From NCBI RefSeq assembly GCF_007673235.1, contig NZ_VDZH01000005.1:124001-188000 (forward strand): a DNA stretch of 64,000 nt. The letters are read 5' to 3'. Below, one piece after another: positions 57,764 to 64,000 of the stretch. The position numbers and the translations under genes were made by a program. Each line of letters begins with the position of its first letter. Position 1 is the first letter of the stretch. The notes under the pieces were generated by a model. It had not been told where the DNA came from, ran no database searches, and was given only the letters and a program-made list of their open reading frames with translations. Source of the stretch: Curtobacterium pusillum (GTDB lineage: Bacteria > Actinomycetota > Actinomycetes > Actinomycetales > Microbacteriaceae).

Positions 57764-58204
57764 TCAGAGGGCGGCGACCCACTCGTCGGAACCGTCGGTG
57801 AACTGCTGGCGCTTCCAGATCGGCACCCGCTCCTTCACCAGGTCGATGAGGGCCCCGCAGGCAGCGAAGGCCTCGGCCCGGTGCGGGGACGACACCGCGG
57901 CGGCGAGCGCCACGTCCCCGACACCGAGCGCCCCCACGCGGTGCAGCACCGCGATGCGGACCTCGGGGTGGGCGTCGGCGATGGTCCGGGCCACCTCGCT
58001 GATGACGGCACCGGCGCTCGGGTGCCGTTCGTACTCGAGCGCGGTGACGCCCTTGCCGCCGTCGTGGTCACGGACGACCCCGGCGAAGGTGACGACGGCG
58101 CCGTCCTGGTCGGTGGCGACGACGGCCGAGACCTCGTTCGCGGAGATCGACCGGTCGACGACGTCGGCGACCACGACACGGTCGTGCGCAGCTGCGCCCG
58201 TCAC
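57764..58204 (-). CDS. moaE: Molybdopterin synthase catalytic subunit MoaE
   Basis: This 146-residue subunit inserts sulphur into precursor Z to make molybdopterin. Motifs: GAVVTFAGVVRDHDGGKGV, ALEYERHPSAG, VLHRVGALGVGDVALAAAVS, HRAEAFAACGALIDLVKERV, PIWKRQQFTDGSDEWV (active-site Lys residues). The GTG start overlaps the mogA stop. Its MoaD partner is not encoded in this window. Confidence 0.93.
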   Translation of the reverse strand: MTGAAAHDRVVVADVVDRSISANEVSAVVATDQDGAVVTFAGVVRDHDGGKGVTALEYERHPSAGAVISEVARTIADAHPEVRIAVLHRVGALGVGDVALAAAVSSPHRAEAFAACGALIDLVKERVPIWKRQQFTDGSDEWVAAL

Positions 58205-58713
58205 GAAGCGCTCCGCGGCGCGTGCCCCTCGCCCGACACCTGCGCCAGCACGTGGTCGAGCAGCCCGTCGAGGACGGCGAGCCCGTCCGCGACGCCGCCG
58301 CGCGACCCGGGCAACGTGACGAGGAGTGCGCCGCCGCTCGCGACCCCGGCCACACCGCGGCTGAGGAGCGCGGTCGGACCAGCGCCGGCGAGCCCGCGAC
58401 GACGGATCTCCTCGGTGATGCCGGGCAGGTCGAGGTCGATGAGCGGTGCGACGGCCTCGGGTGTGCGGTCGGTCGGGGTGACGCCGGTGCCGCCCGTGGT
58501 GATCACGACGCGGGCATCGGCGATCAGTTCGCCGGCGACGGTGTCGGCGATCGGACCGCCGTCCGGCACGATGAGCGGCTCCGCCACGGTGAAGTCGTGT
58601 TCCCGGAGCCAGCCCGCGATGACCGGCCCGGTTCGGTCGAGCGCGGGGTCGGCGGCGGCCTGGGTCGACACGACGACGACGGCCGCACGGCCCCTGGTCG
58701 GTTGCGAGGTCAT
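58201..58713 (-). CDS. mogA: Molybdopterin adenylyltransferase MogA/MoaB family
   Basis: This 170-residue protein adenylates molybdopterin before metal insertion. It has [40 protein letters not shown] (family signature TGGTGxxxxDxTP), LPGITEEIRRRG and TLPGSRGGVADGL. It is coupled to moaC and moaE by 4-nt overlaps. MoaB and MogA are hard to separate by sequence alone. Confidence 0.9.
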   Translation of the reverse strand: MTSQPTRGRAAVVVVSTQAAADPALDRTGPVIAGWLREHDFTVAEPLIVPDGGPIADTVAGELIADARVVITTGGTGVTPTDRTPEAVAPLIDLDLPGITEEIRRRGLAGAGPTALLSRGVAGVASGGALLVTLPGSRGGVADGLAVLDGLLDHVLAQVSGEGHAPRSAS

Positions 58714-59201
58714 CGGTTGCTCCAGTCTCCGGAACGACCGCCGTGCTTCTCGAGCACCCGGACGTCCGTGATCGTGGCCGTCCGGTCGACGGCCTTCACC
58801 ATGTCGTACACGGTCAGCGCCGCGACGCTCGCGCCGGTCAGGGCCTCCATCTCGACGCCCGTGCGGGAGGTCGTGCGGACCGACACCTCGACGACCACGC
58901 GGTCGTCGTCGCCGGTGATGTCGACCTCGACCCCCGCGATCGGCAGCGGGTGGCAGAGCGGGATGAGGTCGGAGGTCTTCTTCACCGCCATGATCGCCGC
59001 GATCCGCGCGGTGCCGATCACCTCGCCCTTCGGCAGCGAGCCGTCGAGGATGCGGGCGACGACGTCCGGCCGGGTGACGAGGGTCGCCGTCGCGGTCGCC
59101 GAACGGGCGGTGACGTCCTTCTCGGAGACGTCCACCATGTGCGCACTGCCGTCGGCGCGGACGTGCGAGAGCGCATCGGGGGCGGGTGCTGGTTCGGTCA
59201 A
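58710..59201 (-). CDS. moaC: Cyclic pyranopterin monophosphate synthase MoaC
   Basis: This 163-residue enzyme completes cyclic pyranopterin formation. Motifs: AHMVDVSEKDVTARSATA, GTARIAAIMAVKKTSDLIPL, CHPLPI, and MEALTGASVAALTVYDMVKA with catalytic Lys/Asp. The start appears to be TTG at 59201, overlapping the moeA stop (TTGA), with GGAG 6 nt upstream; no suitable ATG exists before the conserved core. Confidence 0.92.
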   Translation of the reverse strand: MTEPAPAPDALSHVRADGSAHMVDVSEKDVTARSATATATLVTRPDVVARILDGSLPKGEVIGTARIAAIMAVKKTSDLIPLCHPLPIAGVEVDITGDDDRVVVEVSVRTTSRTGVEMEALTGASVAALTVYDMVKAVDRTATITDVRVLEKHGGRSGDWSNR

Positions 59202-60427
59202 CGGAGGCTCCAGACGGTCAGCGGGTCACCGGGCTCCACCGTGGCGGTGCCGATCGGGACGTGGACGAGGTGCGTGGCGGTGGCGTAGTGCGCGAGCAGG
59301 TGCGAGCTGGGACCGCCGACGAAGTGCACACGGCCGTCCTCGACCCGGCCGCGCCGGACCTGGTGCTTGCCCCCCGGTGAAGTCGCGGTGTCGGCTGCAG
59401 GCAGGACCTCGGCCACACGGTCGTCGGGGAGCCCGGCGTCGGCCGCCAGCGGCGGGCGCAGGAACACCTCGAAGGACACGAGCGCCGACACGGGGTTGCC
59501 GGGGAAGGACACCACCGGGATCGGACGGCCGGCGAGTTCCACGGTGCCGAACGCCTGCGGGCCACCGGGCTGCATCGCGACCGGTGTCACCGCGAGCCCG
59601 CGGGGTTCGAGGGCCTGACGCACGACCTCGTACGCCCCGGCACTGATGCCACCCGTGGTGAGCACGAGGTCGGCCCAGTCCCCCACGGCCTCGTCGAGCG
59701 CGGCGACGAACGTCGCGTCGTCGTCCGGCACCCGGACGGACCGTGAGACCGCCCCGACCTCTGCGAGCGCCGCCCGCAGCGCGATGCCGTTCGCGTCGCC
59801 GATCGTGGCGTCACCGGCACCCTGGAGTTCGGACCCGGTGGACACGACGAGGACGCGGAGCTGGCGGACCAGGTCGACCGTCGTGACCCCGGCGGCGGCG
59901 AGCGTGCCGAGCAACGCGGGGGTCACGGCAGCGCCGGCCGGAGCGAGTTCGCCCCCGCTCGGCAGGTCGGTGCCGGTCGCCCGGACGAAGGTCCCCGCTG
60001 CGAGGTCGTCGGGCACGGTGACCTGGTCGAGCGCCAACGCCGCAGGGAACGCTCCGACCGCTGTGGCCTCGACCGGGAACACCGCGTCGGCGCCGAGCGG
60101 GATGCGCGCTCCGGTCATGATCGGCGCCGCGGTACCGAGCTCCAGCGCCGGCGGCATCGCCCCCGCCGGGATCGGGGCGACCACCCGGAGCGCGCGTCCG
60201 GCCTCAGCGGCGCGGACGGCGAAGCCGTCCATCTGACTGTTGTCGAACGGCGGGAGGGGAACCGGTGCGACGACGGCCCGTCCGAGCACGCGGCGACCCC
60301 GTCCGGCGCCGGCGCTGGTCGCCAGGTCGTCGATCTCCCGTGCCTCCAGGCCGGAACGCCGTCTGCCGGACAGGACCGGTGCGACGAGGGCCGCGATCTC
60401 GTCGCGGTGCTGACCGATCGTTCGCAC
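59198..60427 (-). CDS. moeA: Molybdopterin molybdotransferase MoeA
   Basis: This 409-residue enzyme inserts molybdate into adenylated molybdopterin. Motifs include PPFDNSQMDGFAVRA, GAMPPALELGTAAPIMTGAR, GADAVFPVE, VLVVSTGSEL, DLVLTTGGISAGAYEVVRQA and VVSFPGNPVSALVSFEVFL. GTG 60427 follows GGAGG. It leads a four-gene operon moeA-moaC-mogA-moaE. moaA and moaD must lie elsewhere if the pathway is complete. Confidence 0.93.
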   Translation of the reverse strand: MRTIGQHRDEIAALVAPVLSGRRRSGLEAREIDDLATSAGAGRGRRVLGRAVVAPVPLPPFDNSQMDGFAVRAAEAGRALRVVAPIPAGAMPPALELGTAAPIMTGARIPLGADAVFPVEATAVGAFPAALALDQVTVPDDLAAGTFVRATGTDLPSGGELAPAGAAVTPALLGTLAAAGVTTVDLVRQLRVLVVSTGSELQGAGDATIGDANGIALRAALAEVGAVSRSVRVPDDDATFVAALDEAVGDWADLVLTTGGISAGAYEVVRQALEPRGLAVTPVAMQPGGPQAFGTVELAGRPIPVVSFPGNPVSALVSFEVFLRPPLAADAGLPDDRVAEVLPAADTATSPGGKHQVRRGRVEDGRVHFVGGPSSHLLAHYATATHLVHVPIGTATVEPGDPLTVWSLR

Positions 60428-60532
60428 GTGTGCCTCCGAACAGGTGAGAAGTGCCCGCTCCCGGTTCGTCCGGGGGCGGTTTCAGTAGCGTAACGAGCGC
60501 GCAGAACGCGCCGAGGACCATTCGGAGGACCT

Positions 60533-61408
60533 GTGGAGAACGACGTGACCACGACCGGAGCTGTGGACGAGACGCGCATCGGGGTGATCGGGGGCTCGGG
60601 CCTCTACGAGCTGTTCGAGGCCGGCACCGCGGACGAGATCGACGTCGACACCCCGTTCGGCCCCACGTCGAGTCCCATCAGCATCGGCACGATGGCGGGC
60701 AAGCGCGTCGCGTTCCTCACCCGTCACGGCCGCGCGCACTCCGTCGCCCCGCACCGCATCAACCACCGGGCGAACCTGTGGGCCCTGCGCTCGCTCGGCG
60801 TCCGCGCCGTGGTGTCGTCGAGCGCCGTCGGCGGCCTGCACCCCGACTACGCACCGGGGACCTTCGTGGTGACCGACCAGCTCATCGACCGGACCTGGGG
60901 CCGCGCGGACACCTTCTTCGAGGACGCCGTCCAGCACCTGTCGTTCGCCGACCCGTTCGACCCGGTGCTCCGTCGTGTCGCGGTCGACGCGCTCGCGCAG
61001 CTCGACGTGCCGTTCCGCCCGACTGGTACCTGCGTGGTGATCCAGGGGCCGCGGTTCTCGACCCGTGCGGAGTCCGTGTGGATGCGCGAGGCCGGAGGCC
61101 ACACGATCAACATGACGATGACGCCCGAGGTCCCGCTCGCCGCGGAGCTCGGCATCGGCACGGTGAACCTGTCGTTCGTGACCGATGCGGACGCCGGCCT
61201 GGCCCCGACCGAGGACGAGGCAGCGGCAGCCGGCGAGGCCCCGGTCACGCACGCGCTCGTGATGGAGCGCCTGGCCCGAGCGAACGAGGTCATCGTCCGC
61301 GCGATCGGCTCGATCGTCGGCGCGATCCCGGACGACTACAGGCCGCGCGAGCTCGTCCCGGCCGAGGCCAGCGCGAGCGCGCTGGCGACCCCGGGAGCCA
61401 ACGCGTGA
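60533..61408 (+). CDS. mtnP: S-methyl-5'-thioadenosine phosphorylase family protein
   Basis: This 291-residue nucleoside phosphorylase splits a purine nucleoside such as methylthioadenosine with phosphate. It has IGVIGGSGLYELFE, FLTRHGRAHSVAPHRINHRA, VVSSSAVGGLHPDYAPGTFV, QGPRFSTRAESVWMREAGG and NMTMTPEVPLAAELGI. The purine-selecting loop reads TDADAGLAPTEDE rather than the usual Asp-Tyr-Asp of MTAP, so a different purine is possible. GTG 60533 follows GGAGG. It overlaps the epimerase gene by 4 nt. Confidence 0.87.
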   Translation: MENDVTTTGAVDETRIGVIGGSGLYELFEAGTADEIDVDTPFGPTSSPISIGTMAGKRVAFLTRHGRAHSVAPHRINHRANLWALRSLGVRAVVSSSAVGGLHPDYAPGTFVVTDQLIDRTWGRADTFFEDAVQHLSFADPFDPVLRRVAVDALAQLDVPFRPTGTCVVIQGPRFSTRAESVWMREAGGHTINMTMTPEVPLAAELGIGTVNLSFVTDADAGLAPTEDEAAAAGEAPVTHALVMERLARANEVIVRAIGSIVGAIPDDYRPRELVPAEASASALATPGANA

Positions 61409-62475
61409 CCCGCCTGCTCGTCACCGGCGGCGCAGGGTTCATCGGTTCCGCGATCGTCCGTCGCGCCCGTGCCGACGGGTACGACGTCCGGGTGCTCGAC
61501 TCCCTCCGCGACGACGTGCACGGCGACCCCGCCGAGATCGTCACCGCGCACCAGCAGCAGGGCATCGAGTTCGTGCACGGCGACGTCCGGGACCGGGTCG
61601 CCCTCGACGCCGCCCTCGACGGGGTCGACGTCGTCTGCCACCAGGCCGCCAAGGTCGGCCTCGGTGTCGACTTCCAGGACGCCCCGGACTACGTGTCCTC
61701 GAACGACGCCGGCACCGCGCACGTGCTCGCCGGCATGGACCGCCACGGCATCGGCCGTCTAGTGGTCGCGAGCTCGATGGTCGTCTACGGCGAGGGCGCG
61801 TACACGACGGCGTCGGGCACCCCCGTCCGACCGCCGGCACGTCGCCGCGAAGACCTCGACGCCGGACGCTTCGACCCGATCGGCGAGGACGGCCAGCCGC
61901 TCCTACCGGGCCTGATCGACGAGTCCGCCGCCCTCGACCCGCGCAACGTGTACGCGCAGACGAAGGTCGCGCAGGAACACCTCGCGTCGTCGTGGGCCCG
62001 CGCCACCGGCGGTCGCGCGATCGCTCTCCGCTACCACAACGTCTACGGTCCGGGGATGCCGGCGAACACCCCCTACGCCGGTGTCGCGTCCCTGTTCCGC
62101 TCGGCGCTGGCCCGCGGCGAGGCCCCTCGCGTGTTCGAGGACGGCCGGCAGCGCCGCGACTTCGTGCACGTCGCGGACGTCGCCGGAGCGAACGCTGCGT
62201 CCATCGCCGCGACCGCCGAGCAGCCGTCCGAGTCCTTCCGCGCGTACAACGTCGGCTCCGGCGTCGTGCACACCATCGGCGAGATGGCCGCCGCGATCGC
62301 CGGACCCGATGGCCCGCAGCCGGTCGTGACGGGCGAGTACCGACTGGGCGACGTCCGGCACGTCACGGCCTCGTCGGACCGGATCGCGTCCGAGCTCGGC
62401 TGGCGAGCCGAGGTCGACTTCGAGCGCGGCATGCGCGAGTTCGCGACCGCGCCGCTGCGCGCCGCCGTGCTGTAG
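61405..62475 (+). CDS. NAD-dependent epimerase/dehydratase
   Basis: This 356-residue extended SDR has LLVTGGAGFIGSAIVRRARA, FVHGDVRD, HQAAKVGLGVDF, VVASSMVVYGEG and YAQTKVAQE (catalytic Tyr/Lys), RYHNVYGPGMPANTPYAGVA and FEDGRQRRDFVHVADVA. It resembles UDP-glucose 4-epimerase or dTDP-sugar enzymes acting on nucleotide sugars. The odd coupling with a nucleoside phosphorylase, together with the glycosyltransferase downstream, suggests a surface-glycan or glycosylation unit. Confidence 0.9.
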   Translation: MTRLLVTGGAGFIGSAIVRRARADGYDVRVLDSLRDDVHGDPAEIVTAHQQQGIEFVHGDVRDRVALDAALDGVDVVCHQAAKVGLGVDFQDAPDYVSSNDAGTAHVLAGMDRHGIGRLVVASSMVVYGEGAYTTASGTPVRPPARRREDLDAGRFDPIGEDGQPLLPGLIDESAALDPRNVYAQTKVAQEHLASSWARATGGRAIALRYHNVYGPGMPANTPYAGVASLFRSALARGEAPRVFEDGRQRRDFVHVADVAGANAASIAATAEQPSESFRAYNVGSGVVHTIGEMAAAIAGPDGPQPVVTGEYRLGDVRHVTASSDRIASELGWRAEVDFERGMREFATAPLRAAVL

Positions 62476-62509
62476 CGGACCCGGTGGGCGGACTGCCGCG
62501 CTGGTCGCA

Positions 62510-62564
62510 ACCGCCTGGAGGCGCGTTGCCGGTCCCGCAGACCGGCACCGCGCCTCCAGGCGGT
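62510..62564. repeat. Dispersed palindromic repeat, copy 6
   Basis: CCGCCTGGAGGCGCG pairs with CGCGCCTCCAGGCGG; after one mismatch, TGCCGGTC pairs with GACCGGCA around the loop CCGCA. It lies 35 nt after the epimerase stop and before the same-strand glycosyltransferase, so it probably ends the mtnP-epimerase transcript. Confidence 0.85.
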
Positions 62565-62698
62565 CACGTCGCGTCCCCGCACTGACCGACGCGCCTGTCC
62601 CCCGTTCGCGGGTCGCAGCAGACCGAGAGTGCGCGGAACGTCCAGCGGGGGACACCGAACCTGTACCCCGCCGGACTGTTACGTGTTGTGTCGTAGGC

Positions 62699-63583
62699 AT
62701 GGATCGACAGCCGGCCGACGAGACCGACCGCACCGACGCGGCGACACACGCGGAGGGCGCCGCGACCAGTCGATCCGGCGCCCGGCACCGAATGGATGCC
62801 ATGAACGTCGACGTGATCCTGCCCTGTCTCGACGAGGCGGACGCCCTCCCCGAGGTCCTGGGCAGACTCCCCCGCGGCTACCGCGCGATCGTCGTCGACA
62901 ACGGCTCCACCGACGGTTCAGCCGACGTCGCCCGCGCACACGGCGCGACGGTGGTCACCGAACCCGTCAAGGGCTTCGGCTCGGCATGTGCCGCTGGCGT
63001 CGCCGCTGCGACGGCCGAGTACGTCGCGTTCTGCGACGCCGACGCCTCGATGGACCCCGCCGAACTCGTCCCGCTCGTCGCACGCGTCGCGACCGGGCAC
63101 ACCGACCTCGCGCTCGGCCGACGCGTTCCGACCACCCCCGGCGCCTGGGCGCCACACGCACGCTTCGCGAACCGTGTCCTCGCCGTGCTCATGCACCGCG
63201 CGACCGGCTACCGCCTCCGCGACCTCGGTCCGATGCGCGTCATGCGTCGCGAGGACCTCGTCGCACTCGACCTCCGCGACCGTCGCAGCGGGTACCCGCT
63301 CGAGATGGTCCTGGCCGCGCACGCGGCGGGCTGGCGCGTCGACGAGTCCGACATCGGGTACGCGCAGCGCATCGGCGACAGCAAGGTCACGGGCACGCTC
63401 CGCGGCACGGTCAACGCTGTCAAGGACATGTCACGTCTCCTGCGTCGGTACCGCCTGGAGGCACGACGCACCATGGGCGCACCGGCTCCCGTCCGCCAGG
63501 CGGCCGGTCCGGTCGAGACAGCTGATCCGGTCGAGACGGCCGGTCCGGTCGGATCGGCCGCGACCGAGGGGGTCCGGTCGTGA
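62699..63583 (+). CDS. Family 2 glycosyltransferase
   Basis: This 294-residue GT-A enzyme has VDVILPCLDEADALPEVLGR, AIVVDNGSTDGSADVARAHG and the metal-binding FCDADASMDP. It also has RDLGPMRVMRREDLVALDL and RSGYPLEMVLAAHAAGWRV, as in dolichyl-phosphate-mannose-synthase-like enzymes, with no C-terminal membrane helix. The tail holds short repeats (GPVETA, DPVETA, GPVGSA). The conserved part begins about residue 35, so starts at 62792 or 62801 are also possible. It is coupled to a DUF2064 gene by a 4-nt overlap. Confidence 0.83.
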   Translation: MDRQPADETDRTDAATHAEGAATSRSGARHRMDAMNVDVILPCLDEADALPEVLGRLPRGYRAIVVDNGSTDGSADVARAHGATVVTEPVKGFGSACAAGVAAATAEYVAFCDADASMDPAELVPLVARVATGHTDLALGRRVPTTPGAWAPHARFANRVLAVLMHRATGYRLRDLGPMRVMRREDLVALDLRDRRSGYPLEMVLAAHAAGWRVDESDIGYAQRIGDSKVTGTLRGTVNAVKDMSRLLRRYRLEARRTMGAPAPVRQAAGPVETADPVETAGPVGSAATEGVRS

Positions 63584-64000
63584 TCGACATCACCGTGGCC
63601 GTGGTCGCCAAGGAGTGCCTGCCGGGCAAGGTGAAGACCCGGCTCACGCCGGCACTCACCCCGTCGGGGGCGGCGCGGGTCGCTGCCGCCAGCCTCGCGG
63701 ACACGCTCGCCACCGTTGCTGCACTCCCCGCCGCCCGCCGCGTGCTGTTCTTCGACGGCGACGTCCTCCCTGACGGCGCCGACGACTTCGACGTGCTGCT
63801 CCAGCCCGGTGGTGGCCTCGACGAGCGGCTCGGGTTCCTCTTCGACGCGATCGACGGCCCCCTGCTGCTCGTCGGCATGGACACGCCCCAGGTCTCCGCC
63901 GAGGCGCTCGCCCCGCTGTTCGACGACCCCGAGCGGGACGCCTGGTTCGGACCCGCTGAGGACGGGGGCTTCTGGTCGCTGTACCTGCGCGAGCCGACCG
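63580..64000 (+). CDS. DUF2064/CofC-like nucleotidyltransferase-fold protein, 5' part
   Basis: The frame starts at GTG 63580 and is still open at the window end, giving 140 residues. AVVAKECLPGKVKTRLTPAL is the pyrophosphorylase-like motif of the DUF2064 (TIGR04282) family; LLLVGMDTPQVSAEALAPL and GPAEDGGFWSLYL (AxDGGYxxLGL-like) confirm it. Members often neighbour GT2 genes, as here. The substrate is unknown. Confidence 0.85.
   Translation, partial: MIDITVAVVAKECLPGKVKTRLTPALTPSGAARVAAASLADTLATVAALPAARRVLFFDGDVLPDGADDFDVLLQPGGGLDERLGFLFDAIDGPLLLVGMDTPQVSAEALAPLFDDPERDAWFGPAEDGGFWSLYLREPT

Overview
The window is chromosomal DNA of a high-GC Gram-positive bacterium. Several things point to an actinobacterium, most likely a plant- or soil-associated member of the Microbacteriaceae such as Curtobacterium: dense G+C-rich coding, a surface protein with an LAYTG sorting signal, GTP-type PEP carboxykinase, a CmtR-type metal sensor, and many TetR, IclR, LacI and MarR regulators. 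The genus is an inference from gene content; there is no rRNA gene here to confirm it.

Layout. 1-1131: 3' end of a sortase-anchored Pro/Thr-rich surface protein. 1.2-10.1 kb: small stress and redox units, each with its own regulator (two SDR/TetR pairs, an aldo-keto reductase/TetR pair, VOC proteins, an ArsC-like arsenate reductase, manganese catalase, a GNAT acetyltransferase, an AraC regulator). 10.1-15.7 kb: DUF808 membrane protein, CmtR/CDF metal unit, Kup potassium transporter, a serine hydrolase and a small membrane protein. 16-18 kb: PEP carboxykinase. 17.9-20.8 kb: a PfkB/LacC-like sugar kinase with a split transketolase, facing two IclR regulators. 22.5-34.6 kb: one long minus-strand inositol-type locus (GabD-like aldehyde dehydrogenase, IolD, IolB, two sugar isomerase/dehydratase-like TIM barrels, three Gfo/Idh/MocA dehydrogenases, a LacI repressor and an MFS sugar porter). 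A CUT2-type sugar ABC importer lies divergently next to it. A second sugar porter follows, then a LysR-controlled mesX-mesD pair for folate-independent methionine synthesis.

44.8-53.4 kb is an accessory island with visibly lower G+C and less biased codon use. It ends at the 3' end of a tRNA-Gln(UUG) gene. It encodes a 1257-residue one-module NRPS of the indigoidine-synthetase type (A with an inserted oxidase domain, T, TE), its own phosphopantetheinyl transferase, a small tautomerase, an EamA exporter, a uracil phosphoribosyltransferase-like protein, a HAD phosphatase, a PsuG-like C-glycosidase and a divergent MarR regulator. This gene set resembles indigoidine and minimycin clusters. It suggests a glutamine-derived blue pigment and/or a C-nucleoside antimetabolite, probably from a single MarR-controlled promoter at about 52.8 kb.

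53.5-64 kb returns to core genes: a second MarR (paralogue of the island's), a VOC protein, an ABC-F ATPase, membrane proteins, four molybdenum-cofactor genes (moeA-moaC-mogA-moaE), a methylthioadenosine-phosphorylase-family gene with a sugar-nucleotide epimerase, and a GT2 glycosyltransferase with a DUF2064 partner that runs off the end.

Two features run through the whole window. Operon genes are nearly always joined by 4-nt stop/start overlaps. A family of long intergenic palindromes sharing CTGGAGGC...GCCTCCAG occurs in at least six complete copies at gene 3' ends, acting as terminators or as a mobile palindromic repeat.
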